Source of the DNA: Alphaproteobacteria bacterium | Lineage (GTDB): Bacteria > Pseudomonadota > Alphaproteobacteria > RS24 | NCBI GenBank assembly: GCA_022428185.1 | Contig: JAKMCZ010000285.1 | Location: 1 to 12,826, forward strand | Direction of reading: 5' to 3' | DNA: 12,826 nucleotides | In this document: positions 6,906 to 12,826 of the stretch, in pieces | Numbering within the stretch: the first letter of the stretch is position 1 | Layout of the letters: the number at the start of each line of letters is the position of its first letter | Notes under the pieces: model-generated | Told to the model about the DNA's origin: nothing | Databases searched by the model: none | Seen by the model: only the letters and a program-made list of their open reading frames with translations | Translations under genes and position numbers: made by a program

Positions 6906-7807
6906 GTAAAGCAATTGCACAATATGATGTCAGCGGTCTCAGCGAGGCCGAATTGACAAAAATGGAGCGCGAAATTGCGCGTAAATATATGGGCAAGCTG
7001 TCGATACCGATGGTGCTGTGGCCGATTTTGAATTTGACCTGCTGGTTGGCACTTTGGCCGCTCGTGTTCACGGGCATCATACCCCTCTGGCTTGGCTTCA
7101 TTATCGCGACGGTCAATGTCACGCTCAGCTATTTGCCGAGCCATGAAGCGCAACACGATATTTATGCACGCCCGGGCGAAAAACTGCGCTGGCTCAATGA
7201 AGCCATTGGGCATTTGTCGCTTATCCCCCTTGCTTATGGCTATCGTATTTTACGCCTGACCCATTTGGAGCATCACAAAAACACCAACACGCCGGAGCTT
7301 GATCCCGACCATGTATTCAATTTTGGCGGCTCTTTTTGGCAAACCTTCAAATTGAATATTGCTTCTTTTCAGCCGGGTTCCGAAGCGTCTGCATCTTACG
7401 CAGCGTGTCTGGAACGCTTGGGCACCCCCGAAGCCAAACGCGCTTATCTCGAACAAATCGGTATTCTTTTGATGCATCTGGGCATTTTGTTTGCTTGTGC
7501 CTTTAACGGTTACGCGCTGGAAGCACTGTTGCTGTGGTGGCTGCCGCTGAAATTGGCCGCGACCTATATTCGTATTTATCTGTCTTGGTTGCCGCATTAT
7601 CCGGGCCATGAAACCGGGCGTTATAAAGACACACGCGGCTTTAGGAGCTGGCTTGGTGTATGGAGTTCTTTGGGCATGACGGCACATATTGTGCACCATC
7701 TGCACCCGCGTATTCCGCTTGATAAAACCCCCGCCGCTTTGCGCGAAATGTATCCAATATTGGAAGCGCGCAATTGCGATATTTTGGCACGCGACCACGC
7801 GCATTAA
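6902..7807 (+). CDS. Membrane fatty acid desaturase/hydroxylase-type di-iron enzyme
   Basis: 301 residues. Three histidine boxes that bind the two irons of membrane desaturases are intact: HEAQH (81-85), HLEHH (121-125) and HIVHH (262-266), the last followed by LHPRIP. Extra histidines occur in LPHYPGHETGRY (230-241). Hydrophobic spans at about 34-78 and 186-232 place it in the inner membrane with the boxes on the cytoplasmic face. The superfamily uses O2 and electrons from ferredoxin or cytochrome b5 to desaturate, hydroxylate or ketolate acyl chains, alkanes or carotenoids. The HLEHHKNTNT and LDPDHVF segments recall carotenoid ketolases and hydroxylases as much as acyl desaturases, so the substrate is open. 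It is coupled to the small membrane gene upstream and is followed by a P450. Confidence 0.85.
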   Translation: MSKAIAQYDVSGLSEAELTKMEREIARKYMGKLSIPMVLWPILNLTCWLALWPLVFTGIIPLWLGFIIATVNVTLSYLPSHEAQHDIYARPGEKLRWLNEAIGHLSLIPLAYGYRILRLTHLEHHKNTNTPELDPDHVFNFGGSFWQTFKLNIASFQPGSEASASYAACLERLGTPEAKRAYLEQIGILLMHLGILFACAFNGYALEALLLWWLPLKLAATYIRIYLSWLPHYPGHETGRYKDTRGFRSWLGVWSSLGMTAHIVHHLHPRIPLDKTPAALREMYPILEARNCDILARDHAH

Positions 7808-7819
7808 AATATCGGATTG

Positions 7820-7863
7820 CTTGCTAATCGCTTGCCAATCACTTGTAAGTCGCTTCCAAATAG
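7820..7863 (+). repeat. Degenerate array of 11-bp direct repeats upstream of the P450
   Basis: Four adjacent units with an 11-nt period are visible: CTTGCTAATCG (7820-7830), CTTGCCAATCA (7831-7841), CTTGTAAGTCG (7842-7852) and CTTCCAAATAG (7853-7863). The first three share CTTG and an A-rich centre; the fourth is weak. A spacing of about one helical turn puts all copies on one face of the DNA. They occupy half of the 86-nt gap before the P450 gene. A binding array for an activator or repressor fits; replication slippage without function is the alternative. Confidence 0.55.
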
Positions 7864-7882
7864 GCCAACATTAGGCAAGTTT

Positions 7883-7888
7883 GGGAGG
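7883..7888 (+). promoter_or_regulatory. Strong Shine-Dalgarno of the P450 gene
   Basis: GGGAGG lies 5 nt before the ATG at 7894. It is one of the two strongest ribosome binding sites in the plus-strand cluster, and it fixes the start. Confidence 0.75.
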
Positions 7889-7893
7889 ACGAA

Positions 7894-9141
7894 ATGAGTT
7901 TAGCAGATACAAAAACACAAATTCCCGCCGAGGGTTTTGATATGGCGCGTCCAGAGCTTTATGCCAGCGAAGATGTGCTGGAAACCTTCAAGATTTTGCG
8001 CCAAGAAGACCCGATTCATTTTTCTGAAAATGAGCATTTCGGAAAAATGTGGCATGTGACCCGCTATAAGGATTGCGTTGCCATTGATACCGACCATAAG
8101 CGGTTTTCGTCCTCCGACCAGTTTGGTGGCATTCAGATTGATGACGATATTGTCGCCGCGCCGACCGGCGAAGGCACAATTTCGGCCTTTATCACCAAAG
8201 ACCAGCCGCACCACGCGCCCATTCGCAAATCGGTGCAGCCGATTGCTTCGCCGCCGGCGCTGGACAGCTTTAAGGATTTGATTTGGCAGCGCACGGAAAA
8301 CGTGCTGGACAGCCTGCCCGAAGGCGAGACCTTTAATTGGGTAGACGATGTATCGATTGAATTGACCACGCAAATGCTGGCGACCCTATTTGACTTTCCA
8401 TTTGAAGACCGTCACTTGCTGACTTTCTGGTCCGATATGACGACCGCGATGGAAGGATCAGACCAATTCCCCGGACAGGAAAAACGCCTGCAAAGCCTGA
8501 TGGAATGTTTGGAATATTTCACCAAATTGCGTGAAACCCGCGCTAATGGCGCGCCCAGTTTTGACCTTGTGTCGATGATGGCGCGCGACCCAAACACCAA
8601 AGATATGGACGCGATGAACTTTCTCGGCAATCTGATGTTGTTGATTGTCGGCGGCAATGACACGACGCGCAATTCCATGTCAGCCAGCATTAATGCTTGG
8701 AACCGCTTCCCCGATGAATTCGCCAAACTGCGCCAAGACCCGTCTCTGGTTGATAAAATGGTCGCTGAGGTTATTCGTTGGCAGACGCCGCTTTCCCATA
8801 TGCGCCGCACCGCGCTGGAAGATGTCGAAATGCATGGCAAAACCATCAAAAAGGGCGACAAAGTCGTCATGTGGTATTATTCGGGTAATCATGATGAAGA
8901 GGTGTTTGAAAACCCGCGCACGATTAACTTTGAGCGTAAAAATGTAAACAATCACCTGTCTTTTGGCTTTGGTATTCATCGCTGCATGGGCCTACGCGTC
9001 GCTGAACTGCAATTGCGGGTTTTGTGGCAGCAAATTCTTGAAAAGTTCGAGAAAATCGAACTGGTTGAAGAGCCGACACGCATGAAATCAAATTTCGTCA
9101 ACGGCTATATTGATATGAAAGTTCAAGTCACACGCCGTTAG
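7894..9141 (+). CDS. Cytochrome P450, CYP153-like (alkane/fatty acid terminal hydroxylase type)
   Basis: 415 residues, soluble, with no membrane anchor. The I-helix oxygen-activation motif LLIVGGNDTTRNSM is at 249-262, the ExxR pair is Glu292/Arg295 (EVIRW), and the heme loop FGFGIHRCMG is at 357-366 with Cys364 as iron ligand. GGNDTTRNS, RWQTPLSHMRRTALED, KGDKVVMWY and HLSFGFGIHRC closely match what I recall of CYP153 enzymes, which hydroxylate the terminal carbon of n-alkanes and fatty acids. ELTTQMLATLFDFP is another shared stretch. The usual CVGNRLAE after the heme reads CMGLRVAE here. CYP153 needs a 2Fe-2S ferredoxin and a reductase, often encoded nearby; neither lies in this window. Exact CYP family and substrate need alignment. 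It sits 11 nt upstream of the fusion gene. Confidence 0.93.
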   Translation: MSLADTKTQIPAEGFDMARPELYASEDVLETFKILRQEDPIHFSENEHFGKMWHVTRYKDCVAIDTDHKRFSSSDQFGGIQIDDDIVAAPTGEGTISAFITKDQPHHAPIRKSVQPIASPPALDSFKDLIWQRTENVLDSLPEGETFNWVDDVSIELTTQMLATLFDFPFEDRHLLTFWSDMTTAMEGSDQFPGQEKRLQSLMECLEYFTKLRETRANGAPSFDLVSMMARDPNTKDMDAMNFLGNLMLLIVGGNDTTRNSMSASINAWNRFPDEFAKLRQDPSLVDKMVAEVIRWQTPLSHMRRTALEDVEMHGKTIKKGDKVVMWYYSGNHDEEVFENPRTINFERKNVNNHLSFGFGIHRCMGLRVAELQLRVLWQQILEKFEKIELVEEPTRMKSNFVNGYIDMKVQVTRR

Positions 9142-9142
9142 C

Positions 9143-9147
9143 AGGAG
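9143..9147 (+). promoter_or_regulatory. Shine-Dalgarno supporting the GTG start of the fusion gene
   Basis: AGGAG lies 5 nt before the GTG at 9153, just after the P450 stop. No ATG lies near it in frame, so the GTG start is well supported. Confidence 0.7.
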
Positions 9148-9152
9148 TTCTC

Positions 9153-11132
9153 GTGTCAGATAAAATCCGTTGGGGCGTGCTCGCCACCGGCAATATTGCC
9201 GGTCAATTTGCTGCTGACTTAAAACACAGTCATAGCGGTGTTTTGGTCGCCGCTGCCAGCCGCGATATCACCAAAGCCGAAGCCTTTTGTGCCGAACATG
9301 GCGGCGAAGCGGTCGGTGACTATGACGCGCTTCTGGCGCGCAATGATGTTGACGCAATCTATATCGCCACCCCGCATGACAGCCATATTGAATGGGCGCA
9401 TAAATGCATGGCAGCCGGCAAAGCCACATTGTGCGAAAAACCGCTCGGCTTAAATCAGGGTGAGGTGCTGAACCTTTATGGCACCGCCGCGCGGCGCAAG
9501 GTTTTGTTGGTCGAGGCGCTGATGTATCTGATGCATCCGCGCATGCATCTCGCCAAGCAATTGATTGATGATGGCGCGATTGGCAAAGTCACCGGCTTTT
9601 CGTCAGATTTCGGTTTTGCCTTTCCTTTTACGCCTGACCATCGGCTTTACAATATTGAGCGCGCCGGTGGCGGCATTCTCGATATCGGCATTTATCCGTT
9701 GACCGCAGCGCGGTTTCTCATCGGCGAGCCAAAAAACCTTTCAGGCGAGGCGCGACTTGCCCCATCGGGTGCTGATGCTGAGGCCAAGGCGACATTAGCC
9801 TATGATGATTTCGACGCGCATCTTCATTGTTCGATTGATACCGAGCTTGAATGGCACATCACCGTCAACGGCGATAAAGGCAGGCTGAAAATCAGCCAAC
9901 CCTGGCACCCGGGGCCGGAGAACAATCAGATTGTCGTTACCGATTTGGACGGCAATGAGACTGTCCACCAAAGCGATGATGACCGACCGCTTTATGCCGT
10001 CGAAGCCGACCATATGGGTGATTTGATTAGAGGCGGTGCGCTCAGTTCCGATCTCGTTACGCCTGATTTTTCCATCAATACCGCCTATTGGCTCGACCGT
10101 TGGCGCGACGCAGGCAAAGTGGTTTATTCCGCCGATAGTCTCGGAAAAACGGGTTTTCACGGGAGCCCCCTGAAGCATGGCGCGAATGGCAGCGTGCCGC
10201 AAATCGCGCTGGACGGGCTCGACAAGCCGGTCTCAAAACTGGTGCTCGGCACTGACAATCAAATCGATGCGCCGACAATGGCGGCGATGGGTGATGCGTT
10301 TTTTGAAGGCGGTGGCAATTGCTTCGACACGGCCTTTATTTACTCCGACGGGCGGTCAGAAGCCCTGCTCGGCGAATGGATTGAGGCGCGTGGTGTGCGC
10401 GACGAACTGGTTGTCTTGAGCAAGGGCGCGCACCCTCCCGAATGTTCACCCGATGCGGTCGCAAAGCAACTTGACCAATCGCTGCAACGTCTGCGCACCG
10501 ATTATCTCGATCTTTATTGCTTGCATCGCGATGACCCGAATGTGCCGGTGTCGGAATGGGTCGATGCGTTGAACCGCGAGGTCAGCGCCGGAAGAATAAA
10601 ACTGTTTGGCGGCTCCAACTGGACAGCGGAACGAATTGATGAAGCAAATCGCTATGCTGAAGAAAATGGCCTGCAGGGTTTTTCGCTGCTCAGTAATAAT
10701 TTCTCGCTGGCGCGCATGGAAGATCCGGTTTGGCCGGGTTGCTTGGCAAGCTCAACCGATGCATTTCGCGATTGGCACGATAACCACAACTTCCCGCTCC
10801 TGCCCTGGTCGGCACAAGCGCGCGGCTTTTTCTTGGATTGGGAAGCCGATGGGCTGGCGGCGACGCGGCATGGGGCGGACCCAACCGATGACGAAATGCA
10901 GCGCGTTTGGGGTTCAGCCGAAAATCTTGAGCGACGGCGACGGGCTTTTGGACTGGCAGATAAATTAGGTGTTAGCGCCATTCAAATCGCGCTGGCCTAT
11001 GTCGTCAATCAGCCCTTCCCGTGCTGTGCGCTGGTCGGCCCGCGCAATCCGATGCAATTGCAAGACAGCCTTGATGCGGCGCAAATACCCCTGACGCAAG
11101 AGCAGGTGAAACACCTCGATTTGCGCGATTAA
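9153..11132 (+). CDS. Gfo/Idh/MocA oxidoreductase fused to an aldo/keto reductase
   Basis: 659 residues holding two complete NAD(P)-dependent modules. Residues 1-325 are a Gfo/Idh/MocA dehydrogenase. It has the Rossmann stretch WGVLATGNIA (7-16), the family signature CEKPLG (94-99) and, in the C-terminal sheet domain, AGGGILDIGIYPL (171-183), which holds the expected catalytic-region Asp177 and Tyr181. A linker of about 25 residues follows. Residues 350-659 are an aldo/keto reductase barrel with the full tetrad: Asp392 (FDTA), Tyr397 (IYSDG), Lys424 (LSKGAH) and His458 (YCLHRDD). Both families act on sugars, cyclitols or carbonyls. One open frame without stop or frameshift shows a real fusion, perhaps for internal cofactor or product passing. 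It starts at GTG with AGGAG, closes the plus-strand cluster and converges on a GH3 gene. Confidence 0.9.
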   Translation: MSDKIRWGVLATGNIAGQFAADLKHSHSGVLVAAASRDITKAEAFCAEHGGEAVGDYDALLARNDVDAIYIATPHDSHIEWAHKCMAAGKATLCEKPLGLNQGEVLNLYGTAARRKVLLVEALMYLMHPRMHLAKQLIDDGAIGKVTGFSSDFGFAFPFTPDHRLYNIERAGGGILDIGIYPLTAARFLIGEPKNLSGEARLAPSGADAEAKATLAYDDFDAHLHCSIDTELEWHITVNGDKGRLKISQPWHPGPENNQIVVTDLDGNETVHQSDDDRPLYAVEADHMGDLIRGGALSSDLVTPDFSINTAYWLDRWRDAGKVVYSADSLGKTGFHGSPLKHGANGSVPQIALDGLDKPVSKLVLGTDNQIDAPTMAAMGDAFFEGGGNCFDTAFIYSDGRSEALLGEWIEARGVRDELVVLSKGAHPPECSPDAVAKQLDQSLQRLRTDYLDLYCLHRDDPNVPVSEWVDALNREVSAGRIKLFGGSNWTAERIDEANRYAEENGLQGFSLLSNNFSLARMEDPVWPGCLASSTDAFRDWHDNHNFPLLPWSAQARGFFLDWEADGLAATRHGADPTDDEMQRVWGSAENLERRRRAFGLADKLGVSAIQIALAYVVNQPFPCCALVGPRNPMQLQDSLDAAQIPLTQEQVKHLDLRD

Positions 11133-12826
11133 GCGCGCAAAAGACGCGCCGCAAAACGCAACCATCGATTGTTGAGCGCGAGCAGTAATAGGTCAAAACG
11201 TTTTGGTGTCAGCGCACCCGCCGACATGATTTGCACCGTTTTCAACCGCAGCGACATAATCATCTCTTCGCGCATTTTCATCGCCACCGGCGTTTCTTGT
11301 CGCTTGCCCATGGTTTTCGCCGCCATATCCAAAGCCGCATTGCAGACGCGCTTGCCGAGCCAATGGCCTCGAATGTCGGCCAGCGTGGTATTGGCATGAT
11401 AGGGTTTAATGTTTTCAGGCTTCGTGAGGGTGAGACCCAGCGCAGCCAGTTGTGCATCTTGCATAATCACATAGGACGCTTCGCGCATTGGTTGAGAGTT
11501 ACGCCCACTTCCGGCGGGTAGCGAAACCCGCACTGTTTCGCGGATATCAGCACAAGAGGCGGCGAATAGAATTTCGAAATCACCCGGCTCCACGTCCCAG
11601 TCATCTTGGGTCACGTCGAAATAAGCAAAGGCGCGCTTATCCAAAGTGAAATTTACCTCACGCGCCTCACCGGCTTGTAAGCTGATTTTTTGAAATGCTT
11701 TCAACTCGCGGTCGGGCCGATAGACGGTCGCCTCAACATCGCGCACATAAAGCTGAACCACTTCAGCCCCCGCACAGTCACCGATATTTTTGACCGTCAC
11801 AGCCACCTCAATGCTCTCACTGTCGGCCGCCCAGTCGCGCAGCAGCTTGGCATCGCTATAGCTGAATTGCGTGTAGCTCAGCCCATGACCGAACGGAAAC
11901 AGCACGGCGACATCATGGCTGGTGAAATGGCGATAACCGATATTCAGCCCTTCGCGATAAACCAGTTGGCGTTTGTGATTGGCGAAATTTTCTTGCGCCG
12001 GACAATCGTCGAGCGCGAGCGGAAAGGTCTCTGCAAGCTTACCGCTCGGGGTGACATCGCCATACAGCAAATCAACCAATGCGTGTGCGCCTGCTTGACC
12101 GGCCAAATATATTTCAAGCACGGCGGACACATTTGCCAGCCACGGCATCTCAATCGGTGCGCCGTTGGCCAAAACCACAACGCAATTATCATTTGCCGCC
12201 GCAACGGCTGCAATCAGGTTCTCAATCTGCTCAGGCTGGCGTAAGTGGGTGCGGTCAAAACCCTCTGCTTCAAATAAGGGAGGAAGACCGGCCATGATAA
12301 TCGCAATATCTGACTGTTCGGCGGCGGCGACCGCCTCATCAATTAACCCCTGATTAGGCTCGGCCAGTTCAGCATCAAAACCTTGTGCGTAGACAACCCG
12401 TTGCGCGCCCAACCGGTCGCTAAACGCATCGACAGGTTTATCCAAACGGGTTGCATTTACTTGTGAGGAGCCGGCCCCTTGAAAGCGCGGCGCGTCAGCA
12501 AAAGCACCGATAAGAGCTACGGATTTATCGCTTTGCAATGGCAGTAAACCATTGTTTTTTAACAGAACTGCGCCCTCAGCAGCAGCTTTACGCGCCAGTT
12601 CATGATGCGCGTCAAAATCAACTTTCTGCGGCGCAAAATTGTTCTTGGCTGCCAAAATCATCTGCGTGACGCGTTCGGCCGCGCGCTCAAGATGCGCTGC
12701 CTCGAAGTCACCATCTTTGACTTTTTTCGCAACCAGCCTGTCATTGACCCCGCCACTGCTTGGCATTTCAAGTTCCAACCCGGCGGCGATGCCAAGCGGA
12801 CGGTCATTGACCGCGCCCCAATCGGT
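11129..12826 (-). CDS. GH3 family beta-glucosidase-like glycosidase (N-terminus off window)
   Basis: 565 residues are visible and the frame is open at the right edge. The first visible residues, TDWGAVNDR, contain the Asp that serves as GH3 nucleophile (SDW/TDW motif), followed by AAGLELEMPSSGG. So the (beta/alpha)8 barrel is mostly beyond the window. The alpha/beta sandwich domain follows: AAAEGAVLLKNNGLLPL, then FEAEGFDR, which probably holds the acid/base Glu, then GDVTPSGKLAETFP and FPFGHGLSYTQF. Next come a fibronectin III-like domain (VAVTVKNIGDCAGAEVVQLY to about FEILFAAS) and a tail of about 130 residues with ADIRGHWLGK and EEMIMSLRL, seen in some GH3 enzymes. No PA14 insert appears. 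It releases terminal beta-linked sugars; specificity is unknown. Whether it is exported cannot be judged. Its stop overlaps that of the fusion gene. Confidence 0.92.
   Translation of the reverse strand, partial: TDWGAVNDRPLGIAAGLELEMPSSGGVNDRLVAKKVKDGDFEAAHLERAAERVTQMILAAKNNFAPQKVDFDAHHELARKAAAEGAVLLKNNGLLPLQSDKSVALIGAFADAPRFQGAGSSQVNATRLDKPVDAFSDRLGAQRVVYAQGFDAELAEPNQGLIDEAVAAAEQSDIAIIMAGLPPLFEAEGFDRTHLRQPEQIENLIAAVAAANDNCVVVLANGAPIEMPWLANVSAVLEIYLAGQAGAHALVDLLYGDVTPSGKLAETFPLALDDCPAQENFANHKRQLVYREGLNIGYRHFTSHDVAVLFPFGHGLSYTQFSYSDAKLLRDWAADSESIEVAVTVKNIGDCAGAEVVQLYVRDVEATVYRPDRELKAFQKISLQAGEAREVNFTLDKRAFAYFDVTQDDWDVEPGDFEILFAASCADIRETVRVSLPAGSGRNSQPMREASYVIMQDAQLAALGLTLTKPENIKPYHANTTLADIRGHWLGKRVCNAALDMAAKTMGKRQETPVAMKMREEMIMSLRLKTVQIMSAGALTPKRFDLLLLALNNRWLRFAARLLRA

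Noticed and set aside
6655..7122. 155-codon minus-strand frame opposite the small membrane gene and the desaturase start.
   Set aside because: It runs antisense to two coupled frames and shows no family signature; the plus-strand reading explains the region better.
7250..7804. 184-codon minus-strand open frame opposite the desaturase.
   Set aside because: Shadow of a gene with three intact histidine boxes; no recognisable motif and no ribosome binding site.
7820..7863. A CRISPR array as explanation of the 11-bp repeats.
   Set aside because: Units are too short, adjacent without spacers and imperfect; no cas gene is near.
12776..12778. GH3 gene starting at 12778.
   Set aside because: The codon is TTG for Leu inside GLELEMPSSGG; the frame stays open to 12826 and includes the nucleophile motif TDW upstream.

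Overview
The window looks like an ordinary chromosomal segment of an alphaproteobacterium, with GC content near one half by eye. The assignment rests on three things: the style of the Ppx/GppA protein (LDLGTNNCRL and FSRIVRLGEGL, with no C-terminal HD domain), the basic N-terminal extension of RlmE, and the guaB-rsmB gene pair. I cannot name a genus from sequence alone. I see no tRNA, rRNA, CRISPR array, insertion sequence or phage gene.

Left block (about 1-4279, all minus strand): a housekeeping operon read right to left, gppA > rlmE > guaB > rsmB. gppA and rlmE overlap by 4 bp (ATGA). guaB and rsmB overlap by 1 bp (TAGTG). A 114-bp gap separates rlmE from guaB. rsmB runs off the left edge. 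The block combines (p)ppGpp or polyphosphate hydrolysis, GMP synthesis and two rRNA methyltransferases, so it joins guanine-nucleotide balance to ribosome maturation.

Middle block (about 4424-11132, all plus strand): a probable accessory operon or pair of operons. The order is a PhyH-type Fe(II)/2-oxoglutarate dioxygenase with a TTG start, a MetY-type PLP sulfhydrylase, a small two-helix membrane protein, a three-histidine-box membrane desaturase/hydroxylase, a CYP153-like cytochrome P450, and a natural fusion of a Gfo/Idh/MocA dehydrogenase with an aldo/keto reductase. Spacing is tight: 9 nt, 43 nt, a 4-nt ATGA overlap, 86 nt and 11 nt. Three different oxygen-activating enzymes lie in one strand run, which suggests oxidative tailoring or breakdown of a lipid-like or hydrocarbon substrate. 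The pathway itself is not recognisable to me. The 86-nt gap before the P450 holds a degenerate array of about four 11-bp direct repeats. The leader of the dioxygenase gene can form an 8-bp hairpin that hides its Shine-Dalgarno sequence and start codon.

Right block (11129-12826, minus strand): the C-terminal two thirds of a GH3 beta-glucosidase-like enzyme, open at the right edge. It converges on the fusion gene and their stop codons overlap. It may supply sugars to the two sugar-type oxidoreductase domains of the fusion, but that is inference from position only.
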